A stretch of DNA of 64,000 nt from Avelusimicrobium sp963660385 (GTDB taxonomy: Bacteria > Elusimicrobiota > Elusimicrobia > Elusimicrobiales > Elusimicrobiaceae): NCBI GenBank assembly GCA_963660385.1, contig CAVKWQ010000001.1:20894-84893 (forward strand). The letters are read 5' to 3'. Below the pieces are notes generated by a model. That model made no database searches. It saw nothing but the letters and a program-made list of their open reading frames with translations, and was not told the DNA's origin. The number at the start of each line of letters is the position of its first letter. The first letter of the stretch is position 1. Made by a program: the position numbers and the translations under genes. Shown in pieces: positions 17,701-26,585 of the stretch.

Positions 17701-17753
17701 TTGATTTTATTTTCAAATATGCTATACTCTTAATAGGAATTATTATTAATAAT
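17701..17753 (+). promoter_or_regulatory. Promoter and palindromic operator of the Fur/PerR-family gene
   Basis: -35 TTGATT (17701-17706), 16-base spacer, -10 TATACT (17723-17728). Just downstream a perfect 12-base palindrome ATTATTAATAAT (17742-17753) resembles the A+T-rich PerR box. This suggests autoregulation by the encoded protein, and possibly control of the divergent flavoprotein. Confidence 0.65.
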
Positions 17754-17762
17754 TTAAAAACT

Positions 17763-18215
17763 ATGCAAACCAACACACAAAACGACGAATTGCAAAAACG
17801 CTTGGCCTTTTTTGAAGACCAATGCCGCGCAAGAGGGTTAAGAGTAACCAACCAACGGCGGGAAATCTTCCGCGCGGTGGCGGCCTCGTGCGAACATCCT
17901 AGCGCGGAAAAAGTGTTTTTGGCGGTGCGCAAGACGATGCCCAATGTGTCTTTGGATACCGTGTACCGCACGTTAGCGTCGCTGGAAGAAATGGATTTGC
18001 TTATGCGTGTCGGGCTTTCGTCCAAGGCGCGCTTTGACGGGGATTTGCGTCCCCATTGCCACTTTGTGTGCACGAACTGCGGGGAAGTGTATGACGTATT
18101 TTTAAAGGACGGCGAGTCCTTGCCTTTGCCTGCGGATGTGGCGCATTGGGGCGAAATAAAACAGATTAATTTGCAAGTGCGCGGACTATGCAACAAGTGC
18201 CGCGGCAACAAATAG
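17763..18215 (+). CDS. Fur-family metalloregulator, probably PerR-like
   Basis: 150 residues from ATG 17763; the longer open frame upstream is promoter DNA. The winged-helix domain includes LRVTNQRREIFRAV and VSLDTVYRTLASLEEM. The dimer domain carries the regulatory His in RPHCHFVCTNCGEVYD and a second CNKC, so the structural zinc site with two CxxC motifs is complete. The gene is followed after 18 bases by rubrerythrin, which supports a peroxide-sensing PerR over an iron-sensing Fur. A PerR-box-like palindrome precedes it. Confidence 0.9.
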   Translation: MQTNTQNDELQKRLAFFEDQCRARGLRVTNQRREIFRAVAASCEHPSAEKVFLAVRKTMPNVSLDTVYRTLASLEEMDLLMRVGLSSKARFDGDLRPHCHFVCTNCGEVYDVFLKDGESLPLPADVAHWGEIKQINLQVRGLCNKCRGNK

Positions 18216-18233
18216 GATAAAATAGGAGACCAT

Positions 18234-18773
18234 ATGGAATTGAAAGGAAGCAAGACGGAAAAGAACTTAATGACGGCTTTTGCGGGCGAATCGCAAGCCA
18301 GAAACAAATATACGTATTACGCCTCCAAGGCTAAAAAAGAAGGCTTTGTGCAGATTTCTAAAATTTTTGAAGAAACCGCCAACAACGAAAAAGAACACGC
18401 TAAACTTTGGTTTAAAGCCTTGCACGATAACAATATCCCCACCACGGCTGAAAACTTGGTAGATGCCGCCAATGGCGAACACTACGAGTGGACCGATATG
18501 TATGCCACCTTCGCCAAGGAAGCCAAAGAGGAAGGTTTTACTAAACTCGCCTTCTTGTTTGAAGCCGTCGGCAAGATTGAAAAAATGCACGAAGAACGCT
18601 ACCGCAAACTCCTGCACAATGTGGAAACCAACGAAGTCTTCAAAAAAGCCGGTATCGTAATGTGGGAATGCGCCAACTGCGGCCACGTCCACATCGGCGA
18701 AAAAGCCCCCGAAGTGTGCCCCGTGTGCGCTCATCCGCAGGCTTACTTTATGATTCACCCGGAAAACTTCTAA
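18234..18773 (+). CDS. rbr: Rubrerythrin
   Basis: 179 residues, close to the standard length. It is a cytoplasmic peroxidase of anaerobes that reduces hydrogen peroxide with electrons from a rubredoxin-type centre. The di-iron four-helix bundle has FAGESQARNKY, ETANNEKEHA, EHYEWTDMY and EKMHEERY. The C-terminal rubredoxin-like iron site has CANCG and CPVCAHP. AGGAG precedes the start by five bases. It lies in an operon with the PerR-like regulator and a strong terminator follows. Confidence 0.98.
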   Translation: MELKGSKTEKNLMTAFAGESQARNKYTYYASKAKKEGFVQISKIFEETANNEKEHAKLWFKALHDNNIPTTAENLVDAANGEHYEWTDMYATFAKEAKEEGFTKLAFLFEAVGKIEKMHEERYRKLLHNVETNEVFKKAGIVMWECANCGHVHIGEKAPEVCPVCAHPQAYFMIHPENF

Positions 18774-18791
18774 TTTCTGTTTGAACCAGAT

Positions 18792-18821
18792 AAAAAACCC
18801 GCTCCTTGGAGCGGGTTTTTT
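18792..18821. terminator. Bidirectional terminator between rbr and the MFS genes
   Basis: CCCGCTCC (18798-18805) pairs with GGAGCGGG (18808-18815), with six A before and six T after. It serves rbr on the plus strand and the MFS gene ending at 18841 on the minus strand. Confidence 0.93.
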
Positions 18822-18840
18822 CGTGTAGAAAAAGGGGTTA

Positions 18841-20226
18841 TTAGTCGCGCTTAGCCGATATGACTCCCCCAACCGCCGCTAAGGCCGCGCCTAAAAACAT
18901 TGCTGCCTGATAGCCGCGCAAGAAAGCGGTTTCGCTATCCGCCCCCGCGTGCTCAAAATGGCCTTGCACCGCCGCATAAATGGCCACGGAGCAGGCAATG
19001 CCCATAATCATCCCGGCGTTGCGTGCCAGGGCGTTTACGCTGGACACAATGCCCAGTTTATTTTTGGGGGCCGCGCTGATAACCGTATTATTATTAGGAA
19101 TTTGGAACGTACCCGACCCACAGCCGAAAATCACCTGCGCCAGCACAATGTAAGCAAAGGACGGTTTTGCGCCGACAAAGGCAAAAAGCATAGCGCCCGT
19201 AAAAGCAAAGCCAAGCCCCACGGTGGTAATAATCCGGGCCGAGTACCGCTCCGACAGTACGCCGCTAATTGTGGACGAAATGGCAAGCGCCACCGGGAAC
19301 GGCAAGACGAGTAGGCCCGTTTGCACCGGGTCAATGTGCAAAATATCCGCCGCATAAAACGGAAATAACACCGCATTGGTAAAAATAGACATAAAGCCCA
19401 GCACCGCCACCACATAGCCGTAGGAAATGGCCGGAATTTTAAAGATGTCCAGGCCAATAAAGGGTGTTTTGCTGGTGCGCTCTCGGTAGTAAAACAGCAG
19501 GAAAAACACCACCGCCGCCGCAAACGCGCCCAAGATAACGGGCGAGGTCCAGGCTTTGTTGGGGCCCTCGTTCATAGCGTAGAGGAAACTTAAACTGGAT
19601 AGGATAAAAAAGGCCGCCCCGCTGATGTCCATACGGATTTTGGTTTTCGGGTTAAAGCGCGGGATAATCTGTATGCCGCGCCAAATGCCGATTAAACTGA
19701 CGGGGATATTCACCCAAAAGACCGACTGCCAGCCCCAATGCTGGATTAAAAAGCCCCCTACCGCCGGGCCCGCCAAGGAGCCCAAGGCCACCACAGCCCC
19801 CACGCCGCCTAGCGCGCGTCCGCGGTCTTTACCCACAAAGGCTTTGGCGATAATTGCCTGCGCGTTAGCCATCATTGCGCTTGCTCCCAATCCTTGTACG
19901 GCGCGGGACAAAATCATCAGCGGCAAATTGCCCGCCAAAGAACACAACAGCGAACCGATACCAAATAGTAAAAAACCGCTTAAATACATCTTTTTGCGGC
20001 TAAACATATCGGAAAGTTTGCCAAATACAGGCAAAAAACAGGTTACTGCCAGCAAATACACGCTTACGACAGATTGGATGCTTTCAATATCGGCGTTAAA
20101 TTCCCCCGCCATAGAGGGAAGCGCGATGTTTACAATGCCGCCGTCCAGCGTGCCCATAAAGGTCCCGGTGGCGGTAACGGTAAAAATAAGCCACTTGCGC
20201 GAAAGGTTAAGCGGTCGTCGTTTCAT
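18841..20226 (-). CDS. MFS drug/metabolite exporter, DHA2 (14-TM) type, copy 1
   Basis: 461 residues. Motif D1 (GTLDGGIVNIALPSM) is in helix 1, motif A (GKLSDMFSRKKMY) follows helix 2, and the long AFVGKDRGRALGGVGAVVALGSLAGPAVGGFLI stretch holds motif C, as in EmrB/QacA-type proton antiporters. It would export hydrophobic compounds across the inner membrane. It overlaps the end of an obvious paralogue by 20 bases, with near-identical stretches such as GGFLIQHWGWQSVFW, indicating a tandem duplication. Substrate unknown; the neighbouring polyene-like cluster makes export of a pathway product possible but unproven. Confidence 0.93.
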   Translation of the reverse strand: MKRRPLNLSRKWLIFTVTATGTFMGTLDGGIVNIALPSMAGEFNADIESIQSVVSVYLLAVTCFLPVFGKLSDMFSRKKMYLSGFLLFGIGSLLCSLAGNLPLMILSRAVQGLGASAMMANAQAIIAKAFVGKDRGRALGGVGAVVALGSLAGPAVGGFLIQHWGWQSVFWVNIPVSLIGIWRGIQIIPRFNPKTKIRMDISGAAFFILSSLSFLYAMNEGPNKAWTSPVILGAFAAAVVFFLLFYYRERTSKTPFIGLDIFKIPAISYGYVVAVLGFMSIFTNAVLFPFYAADILHIDPVQTGLLVLPFPVALAISSTISGVLSERYSARIITTVGLGFAFTGAMLFAFVGAKPSFAYIVLAQVIFGCGSGTFQIPNNNTVISAAPKNKLGIVSSVNALARNAGMIMGIACSVAIYAAVQGHFEHAGADSETAFLRGYQAAMFLGAALAAVGGVISAKRD

Positions 20227-21646
20227 AGAACCCCCGCGGCTGCGCCTTGCGTTTCTTGCGTTTGTCGCGCGCGGCCGAGAAGTACGCCGCCGCCAGCGAA
20301 ACCAAGATGCAGAAAATCATTGAATATTGGTAAGCGTTCATAAAAGAGGTTTCATAGTCCGCCCCGATATTTACATAATGGCGGCGTATGGTGGAAAAGA
20401 TAAGCACCGATAGCGCAATCCCCATTACCGCCCCCATATTACGAGCCAAGGCGCTTAAACTGACCACCATACCCAAGCGGTCGGCGGGTGCGGCGCTGAC
20501 AATGGTGTTATTGTTGGGGGCCTGAAACGTGCCCGACCCACAGCCCATAATCATTTGCGCAATTACAATATAGGTATAAGAGGGATTTTTGCCAATGCCC
20601 ACAAACATAGCGGTCCCGATGATAATAAACCCAAAGCCTACGGTGGTAATCAGGCGCGCCGAGTACCGCTCGGAAAGCCAGCCCGAAAACGGCGACGAAA
20701 TAGCAAGGGCCACCGGGAACGGCATTAACAGCAAACTCATATGCACCGGGTTTAAGTGCATAACATTAGCCATATAAAACGGGAACAAAATACCGTTGCA
20801 GTTTAGCGCAATAAACCCCAGCAAAGAGACGATACAGCCGTACGAAATCGCCTGTATTTTAAAGAGAGACAGGCCGATAAAGGGCGTTTGGCTGGTTCTT
20901 TCGCGCCAATAAAATCCCGCAAAAAAGATAAGCGCCGCCGCAAACGAGCCGATAATAAGGAAAGAGGTCCACTTTTGGTTTTCCCCTTCGTCTAACGCAT
21001 AGAGGAAGCAAAAACAGAATAAAATAAAGCAAACCGCGCCCTTCCAGTCCAGTTTCACTTGTTCTACGGGCTTAAAGTGCGGAATAATTTGTATTCCGCG
21101 CCAAATGCCCAGCATACTGATAGGCACATTTATCCAAAATACCGATTGCCAACCCCAATGCTGAATTAAAAAGCCGCCCACCGCAGGGCCTGCCAAAAAG
21201 CCCGCCGCCACCATTGCCCCAATGCCGCCCAAGGCGCGACCGCGGTCCTTGCCTTTAAAAGCCTTGGCAATAATGGCCTGGCAGTTGGAAATCATCGCGC
21301 TTGCTCCCAACCCTTGCAGGGCGCGCGAGAAAATCATCCAACTTAAACTTTGCGCAAACGTCGCCGAAAAAGAGCCGATACCAAAGAGCAAAAAGCCCGC
21401 CAAATACAGGTATTTGCGGCTGTACATATCGGAAAGTTTGCCAAATACGGGCAAAAAACAGGTGGTGGTAAGCAGGTAAATGCTTACTACCCATTGGATT
21501 CGCTCCAAATTGGCGTTTAAATCCTTTGCCATTACAGGCAGGGCCACGTTGATGATACCCCCGTCCAGCGTGGACATAAAAACCCCAATGGCCGTTACGG
21601 AAAAAATCAGCCATTTATAGGCAATGTGCGGCGTTTTCAGTTTCAT
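20207..21646 (-). CDS. MFS drug/metabolite exporter, DHA2 (14-TM) type, copy 2
   Basis: 479 residues, paralogue of the downstream gene. The same landmarks are present: STLDGGIINVALPVM, GKLSDMYSRKYLY and AGPAVGGFLIQHWGWQSVFWINVP. The C-terminus is longer, with a basic RDKRKKRKAQ tail lying over the start of copy 1. It starts five bases after the methyltransferase stop, so methyltransferase, copy 2 and copy 1 form one minus-strand operon that diverges from the aryl-polyene-like genes. Confidence 0.93.
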   Translation of the reverse strand: MKLKTPHIAYKWLIFSVTAIGVFMSTLDGGIINVALPVMAKDLNANLERIQWVVSIYLLTTTCFLPVFGKLSDMYSRKYLYLAGFLLFGIGSFSATFAQSLSWMIFSRALQGLGASAMISNCQAIIAKAFKGKDRGRALGGIGAMVAAGFLAGPAVGGFLIQHWGWQSVFWINVPISMLGIWRGIQIIPHFKPVEQVKLDWKGAVCFILFCFCFLYALDEGENQKWTSFLIIGSFAAALIFFAGFYWRERTSQTPFIGLSLFKIQAISYGCIVSLLGFIALNCNGILFPFYMANVMHLNPVHMSLLLMPFPVALAISSPFSGWLSERYSARLITTVGFGFIIIGTAMFVGIGKNPSYTYIVIAQMIMGCGSGTFQAPNNNTIVSAAPADRLGMVVSLSALARNMGAVMGIALSVLIFSTIRRHYVNIGADYETSFMNAYQYSMIFCILVSLAAAYFSAARDKRKKRKAQPRGFYETTTA

Positions 21647-21651
21647 AAGCG

Positions 21652-22740
21652 TTATTTCGTGCAGCGGATTAACGTATAGGCAAAGCGGCCCACCCCGTCA
21701 AATACTTTTTCGGTTTTCAGCCCTGCCTTTTTGATGCACTCCTCCATTTCCCCCAGCGAATACATTTTGCTGTTGCCGTTGGCAATGTTCGTAAAATAAA
21801 GCGAGGTGTGGTTTAAACAAAATGTACTGGCGGCGTATTCTTGGCGGTCCCATAAGGGTTCCAAAATGTAGATGCGGGCGTTCTTATCAGCCGCTTTTTT
21901 TACTTTTTTAAGGATAGAGACAATCTCGTCCTTAGAAAAGCAATCCAAAAATTGGCTCATCAGATAAGCATCCGCTCCGCCGGGGATAACCGATTTGCCG
22001 TCCAAGAGGTTGACGGCGTGGAAGGAAACGCGGTTCTTGTATTTCTTTAAATTCTTTTTGGCTACGGCCAATTGTCCGGGTAGGTCCACAATGCCCACTT
22101 TTACCTGCGGGTCGTGGTCCAGGCACTTTTTGGCCCATTTGCCGGTGTTGCCGCCGATATCAAAAATAGTGTGCGGTTTGAGTTCAAACACCAAGGGCAA
22201 AATAGCCGGGAAGGCAATGTCGGAATAAAAATGGTCAAACGCAAACCAACTGGTGCGGTTCTTTTTGGGCAGTTTGGAAAGCCCCTCATAAACCGTCTTC
22301 CACTTGCCGAAGACCTTTAACCCCGTGGGTTTGCCCTTTACCAAAGAGTCCTTTAAGGTGTACATCCCTTGGTAGCAAACATCGTTTACAAAGTCCATAT
22401 TCACGCGGGTCATCGGGTCGCACAAAATAAACCAGCCCGTTTTGCTGATGCTGTACACGCCGTCTTGCAAGGTTACTAAATCCAACCCAAGTCCCACTTC
22501 CAGCAGGGTTTGCACGGTATAAAGGGATAATTTTAATTTTTTGGCGATGGTTTTATCGTCCGCGGGCGTATTATTTAAAAATTCCAAAATACCCAAATCA
22601 CGCAGGGCGAGCGCGGCCTGAAAACTGATAGGCGCAAAAGCGATTTTCTGCGCGTCAAACGCAATATCCGCCATTGTGCGGGTGTTTTTGCGGGCCCGGC
22701 GGTAGGGCTGATTGTTTTTTGTGTTATTATTAGTTATCAT
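21652..22740 (-). CDS. SAM-dependent O-methyltransferase of the aryl-polyene-like cluster
   Basis: 362 residues. An N-terminal winged-helix dimer domain (about 25-110, ALALRDLGILEFLNNTPADDKTIAKKLKL) precedes a class I methyltransferase fold with motif I FDIGGNTGKWA near 190, IVDLPGQL and FHAVNLLDG. It resembles O-methyltransferase family 2 and the methyltransferases found in aryl polyene clusters, where the aryl head group is modified. It is divergent from the ketoreductase gene with only 40 bases between starts. There is no clear Shine-Dalgarno at 22740; an in-frame Met at 22674 is an alternative start. Confidence 0.85.
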   Translation of the reverse strand: MITNNNTKNNQPYRRARKNTRTMADIAFDAQKIAFAPISFQAALALRDLGILEFLNNTPADDKTIAKKLKLSLYTVQTLLEVGLGLDLVTLQDGVYSISKTGWFILCDPMTRVNMDFVNDVCYQGMYTLKDSLVKGKPTGLKVFGKWKTVYEGLSKLPKKNRTSWFAFDHFYSDIAFPAILPLVFELKPHTIFDIGGNTGKWAKKCLDHDPQVKVGIVDLPGQLAVAKKNLKKYKNRVSFHAVNLLDGKSVIPGGADAYLMSQFLDCFSKDEIVSILKKVKKAADKNARIYILEPLWDRQEYAASTFCLNHTSLYFTNIANGNSKMYSLGEMEECIKKAGLKTEKVFDGVGRFAYTLIRCTK

Positions 22741-22780
22741 ATCTATATTTCTATTTTAATTAATTTGGAACGAGTTTACA

Positions 22781-23515
22781 ATGAACCACACCCCCCGCAA
22801 AATTGCATTAGTTACAGGCGCCAGCCGCGGTATCGGCCTGGCCATAGCCGTACAATTAGCCAAGGACGGCTTTGATATTTGGCTGAATTACCACTCCAAC
22901 CACGCAGCCGCCCAAAAGGCCAAGGAACAAGTGGAAGCGCAGGGAGCCGCCTGCATCTTACTGCCCTTTGACGTAGCCGACGCTACCGCCGTGCGCGCCG
23001 CCTTAAACCCGCTTTTAGAAAAGCAAGCGCCTTACGCGCTTGTAAACAACGCGGGTATCCGCAAGGATAATTTGCTTATTTGGATGCAGGATGACGAGTG
23101 GAGCCAAGTAATTAACACCGTTTTGGGCGGGTTCCACAATGTAACCAAAACCGTGCTGGCCGCGATGATTCACGCCAAGCAGGGGCGCATTGTCAATATT
23201 GCTTCCGCCGCCGCGCACGCCCCCGTCCCCGGCCAAACCAACTATTCCGCCGCCAAGGCGGGCATTGTAGGCGCTACGCGCAGTTTAGCGTTAGAGGTGG
23301 CCAAGCGCAATATTTTGGTAAACGCGGTTTCCCCGGGCTTTATTGAAACGGAAATGCTCACGGGCCTGCCTATGGATAAGATTTTGCCCTTAATCCCCCT
23401 GCGCCGCTTGGGCCGCCCGCAGGAAGTGGCCGATATGGTTTCCTTCTTGTGTTCGGACAAAGCCTCCTACATTACGGGGCAGGCTTTCCAGGTAAACGGT
23501 GGCGTGTGTATGTAA
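22781..23515 (+). CDS. FabG-like 3-oxoacyl-ACP reductase
   Basis: 244 residues. It is a short-chain dehydrogenase with NADPH-binding TGASRGIG (14-21), NNAGIRKDN near 89, catalytic Ser in ASAAAHA and the YSAAK Tyr/Lys pair near 153, and the C-terminal GQAFQVNGGVCM typical of FabG. In the cluster it should reduce the 3-keto group of the growing chain before dehydration. It is the first gene of the plus-strand block running to 36059, where nearly all genes touch or overlap. Confidence 0.93.
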   Translation: MNHTPRKIALVTGASRGIGLAIAVQLAKDGFDIWLNYHSNHAAAQKAKEQVEAQGAACILLPFDVADATAVRAALNPLLEKQAPYALVNNAGIRKDNLLIWMQDDEWSQVINTVLGGFHNVTKTVLAAMIHAKQGRIVNIASAAAHAPVPGQTNYSAAKAGIVGATRSLALEVAKRNILVNAVSPGFIETEMLTGLPMDKILPLIPLRRLGRPQEVADMVSFLCSDKASYITGQAFQVNGGVCM

Positions 23516-23551
23516 GCCTAACCGCACGCGGATAAATAGTATAATATCCTT

Positions 23552-24772
23552 ATGAATATTCCTACCAAAGTTGTCATTACCGGCGCAGGAGCCACGTCCC
23601 CCTATGGGGCGGGCGTAAAGGCGCTATGGGAAGGGCTTAAAGCGGGCCGTGGCTGTATGCACCCGGTAGAGGCCTTGCAATCTTTGCCAATGGTTAAAAC
23701 CAAGGTTGCCGCCACCGTGCCGGAAATGGATTATTCCTATATTCCCCGCCGGGACCGCCGTTCTATGAGCCGTATGGCCTTGTACGCCTATGCGGCGGCC
23801 AAGGAAGCCCTTTTGCAGGCCGGCTATGAAAAAGCCCCGCAAGGCTTGGGCTTTTTTATGGGCTCCACACTTAACAGCATTTCCAAATGGATGGAAATTA
23901 CGGGCTACTGCCACGGGAACCATTTGGAACTGGTTAAAACTTCCGATTTTTTGCAAATTATGAATCACTCGCCGCTGGCTACGGTTTCGCAGGCGTTAAA
24001 AATAAACGGTCCGTGCGTGGGGGCAAGCGATGCTTGCGCTACGGGGCTAATGAATATTGGCCTTGCGTATTTAGCGGTAAAGGCGGGCTTTGTAAAACAA
24101 GCCCTTTGTGGCGGGACCGAGGAATATCACCCGATGTTTAGCGCCTGTTTTGATATTATGCAGGCCACCAGTTACAATTTTAACGATACACCCAACGAGG
24201 CCTGCCGCCCGTTTGACGCAAACCGCACGGGGCTAGTGGCCTCGGAAGGGTGCGGGCTTTTATTTGTGGAAAGTGAGGAAAGCGCCAAGGCGCGCGGAGC
24301 CAAAATTTTGGCTGAAATTATCGGCTTTTCCTCCAATACGGAAACGGAAAATATGGCCTATCCGTCCGCCCAAACCTTGCGCGAGTGTATGCAAAACGCG
24401 CTGGCGGATGCACACATAGAGCCGCAAGCCGTGGACTTATTAAACGCGCACGCCACGGGCACCATTATCGGCGACATTGCCGAAAGCCAAGCCGCGCAAA
24501 CGGTGTTCGGCTCCGGCGTAAAAATAAACAGTTTAAAGGGCCACTTGGGGCACAGTATGGGTGCCAGCGGCGGGCTGGAAACGATAGCCTGCCTGAAAAT
24601 GCTGGAAGAAGGCGTTTTGCTCCCCACCCAAAATTTGGAAAAATTGGACGGGCGTTGCGCGCCCCTTTCCTATGTGCGCACCCAAGAACAACGCCCGGTA
24701 AATATTATTGTTAAAAACAGTTTTGCTATCGGCGGGAACAACTGCACCGCCGTATTAAGGAGACCCCTGTGA
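23552..24772 (+). CDS. Beta-ketoacyl-ACP synthase (FabF-like), aryl-polyene-like cluster
   Basis: 406 residues. The Cys-His-His triad is intact: SDACATG near 162, LNAHATGT near 300 and KGHLGHSMGAS near 335. It condenses malonyl-ACP with the growing chain. A C-terminal NSFAIGGNNCTAVL is typical of FabF. There is no ribosome site; a TATAAT hexamer (23540-23545) lies six bases before the ATG, so an internal leaderless start is possible. The last codons overlap the GTG start of the ACP gene. Confidence 0.95.
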   Translation: MNIPTKVVITGAGATSPYGAGVKALWEGLKAGRGCMHPVEALQSLPMVKTKVAATVPEMDYSYIPRRDRRSMSRMALYAYAAAKEALLQAGYEKAPQGLGFFMGSTLNSISKWMEITGYCHGNHLELVKTSDFLQIMNHSPLATVSQALKINGPCVGASDACATGLMNIGLAYLAVKAGFVKQALCGGTEEYHPMFSACFDIMQATSYNFNDTPNEACRPFDANRTGLVASEGCGLLFVESEESAKARGAKILAEIIGFSSNTETENMAYPSAQTLRECMQNALADAHIEPQAVDLLNAHATGTIIGDIAESQAAQTVFGSGVKINSLKGHLGHSMGASGGLETIACLKMLEEGVLLPTQNLEKLDGRCAPLSYVRTQEQRPVNIIVKNSFAIGGNNCTAVLRRPL

Positions 24773-25032
24773 TTACGAGAGAAGAAATTATCAACAAAAC
24801 CAACGAAGCGCTTAAAAAAGAATTTGAACTGACCGACGAACAGTTAAAGCCTGCCTCCCATATGCAGACCGATTTGGGCCTGGACAGTTTGGATGCGGTG
24901 GATATGGTGGTAGTATTGGAGCAAAAGTTCGGTATGACCTTGCGCCAAGGCTACGATATCCGCTCTATCGTTACGTTGGGCGATTTGTATGATTTTATTG
25001 AAAAATTGGCCCGCGAACACGAAGCCAAATAA
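24769..25032 (+). CDS. Acyl carrier protein 1
   Basis: 87 residues, GTG start overlapping the ketosynthase stop by four bases, with AAGGAG upstream. The phosphopantetheine Ser lies in DLGLDSLDAVDMV (Ser about 39). It is an acidic helical protein that carries chain intermediates. It is one of two ACPs in the cluster, a pairing common in aryl polyene loci. Confidence 0.94.
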   Translation: MITREEIINKTNEALKKEFELTDEQLKPASHMQTDLGLDSLDAVDMVVVLEQKFGMTLRQGYDIRSIVTLGDLYDFIEKLAREHEAK

Positions 25033-25033
25033 T

Positions 25034-25759
25034 ATGTACGCCCTGCGCACCCTTTTTAACACAGCCATAATAGGCACTTCGGCTATATTATGGCTTTTTC
25101 TTTCCGGCTTAGTGGCCGGGCCGTTTTTGTGGTTATTTCCGGGTAAATCGGGCAAAAATGTGCGGAAATTTGTGTTTATCCAGTCCAAAGGTATTTTGTT
25201 TTGTATGCGCCTTTGTTCCAGCGGCTGGAAAGAGGAGCGCGCCCCGCGCCCGCAAGGGCCGTGCATTGTGGCGGCCAACCACGCTTCGGCCTTGGACTTA
25301 TACACGGTGGCCGCGCTGGGATTTACTAATGTAGTGTATATTACCAAGGGGTGGGTGTTTAAACTGCCGTTCTTCCGCCCGGTAATGCAGGCCGCCGGCT
25401 ATATGGACGCGGAAAAGACCTCGCCCGAGGAAATGCTCGCGCGTTGTAAAATTGCGGTGGAAAACGGGTGCGATATTGTGCTGTTTCCGCAGGGGTCGCG
25501 CAAAAATCCGCAGGCGCGTTTTAAAAGCGGAGCCTTTTATTTGGCGGAACTTTTAAAATTGCCCGTGGTTCCGGTGGCGATTGGCGGCACAGGTAAAATG
25601 TTACCAGCAGGTACAATCAAATTGCACCCCGCCAAAATCGTTTTGAAATCCCTTCCGGCGTTAATGCCGGGGGCGTTTACGGGGCCGCTTGCGCATTTGG
25701 AAATGGCACAAACGGTCAAAAAGCAAATTATGCAGGAACTTGAAAAGGAGACCCTATGA
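25034..25759 (+). CDS. PlsC-like acyltransferase
   Basis: 241 residues from ATG 25034, one base after the ACP stop; the open frame reads further upstream within the ACP gene. An N-terminal hydrophobic helix (about 8-35) anchors it. NHASALD (HX4D motif, near 86) and FPQGSRK (near 152) are the catalytic and glycerol-phosphate-binding motifs of the 1-acylglycerol-3-phosphate acyltransferase superfamily. In this cluster it probably attaches the polyene or a fatty acid to a lipid carrier rather than serving housekeeping phospholipid synthesis. Confidence 0.88.
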   Translation: MYALRTLFNTAIIGTSAILWLFLSGLVAGPFLWLFPGKSGKNVRKFVFIQSKGILFCMRLCSSGWKEERAPRPQGPCIVAANHASALDLYTVAALGFTNVVYITKGWVFKLPFFRPVMQAAGYMDAEKTSPEEMLARCKIAVENGCDIVLFPQGSRKNPQARFKSGAFYLAELLKLPVVPVAIGGTGKMLPAGTIKLHPAKIVLKSLPALMPGAFTGPLAHLEMAQTVKKQIMQELEKETL

Positions 25760-26139
25760 AGAAAACTTTACTACTGGTTTTAATGGCCGGGCTTATGGCG
25801 GCGGGTTGCCGTTCGTTGGCCCCGGTGTATAAGGTGGAGAACAAAACCGTTATTTTGGCCGAAAATACCACGATGCAGCAGGCTATTTTGAAGGGTGGTT
25901 CTGCTAAACGCTGGACGATGAGTGTTGTCCACCCGGACCTGATGAAGGGCGTTTTGGTGGCGCGCGGGCATACGGTGGAGGTGTATATCCCCTATACGCA
26001 AAACACCTATTCTATTGAGTACGCCGGAAGCGACAATATGCGCTACAATGCTAAAAAGAATAAAATCCACCCTCAATACAACAAGTGGGTGCGCAACTTG
26101 GATTTGGCCATTTACCGCGCGGCCATAACGGGTAAATAA
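25756..26139 (+). CDS. Small lipoprotein of the aryl-polyene-like cluster
   Basis: 127 residues. The N-terminus MKKTLLLVLMAGLMAAGC is a lipoprotein signal with lipobox MAAGC, so the mature protein starts at Cys18 and is membrane anchored in the periplasm. The remainder has a small beta-rich pattern (WTMSVVHPDLMKGVLVARGHTVEVYIPY) that I do not recognise. It overlaps both neighbours by a few bases, so it is part of the same operon. A role in product transport or anchoring is a guess from context. Confidence 0.8.
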   Translation: MKKTLLLVLMAGLMAAGCRSLAPVYKVENKTVILAENTTMQQAILKGGSAKRWTMSVVHPDLMKGVLVARGHTVEVYIPYTQNTYSIEYAGSDNMRYNAKKNKIHPQYNKWVRNLDLAIYRAAITGK

Positions 26140-26585
26140 TGACTACCTTTTCCCCTGTTGAAACCTTGGTTCCCCATAAGCCGCCGATGCGGCTGGTGGA
26201 CGAAATTTTAAGTGTAGATAACGCCGTCTGCCGCGTGAAGAGCGTGATTCATAAAAATCATCTTTTCCTGCGTGCGGACGGTACGCTTGCGCCCGAAGCG
26301 TTCTGCGAAATTATGGCGCAGAGTTTCGCCGCCTGCGAGGCACAGCGCCGCAAATTTGTCGGGCTGTCCACCGAGGGTGGCGGGTATTTGGTCAGCGTGC
26401 GCAATTTCCGTGTTTTTTCTTACGCGCGCGCGGGCGAAGAATTAACCACCGAAGTAACCCAACAGGACGACTTTATGGGTACGCGCATCGTATCGGGGAC
26501 GGTGTTTCGCGGAAATGACAAACTGGCCGAAGGAACTGTGTATATTTTTATGTGGGAAGGCAATATCCCGCCGGAGATGAAATGA
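26139..26585 (+). CDS. Hotdog-fold 3-hydroxyacyl-ACP dehydratase (FabZ/FabA-like)
   Basis: 148 residues. LVPHKPPMRLVDEIL near the start and LAPEAFCEIMAQSFAACEA near 50 match the dehydratases of aryl polyene clusters. In these, the catalytic acidic residue sits in the E-x-x-A-Q segment. With the second hotdog protein at 29882 it would form the double bonds of the polyene. The start overlaps the lipoprotein stop by one base. Confidence 0.82.
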   Translation: MTTFSPVETLVPHKPPMRLVDEILSVDNAVCRVKSVIHKNHLFLRADGTLAPEAFCEIMAQSFAACEAQRRKFVGLSTEGGGYLVSVRNFRVFSYARAGEELTTEVTQQDDFMGTRIVSGTVFRGNDKLAEGTVYIFMWEGNIPPEMK

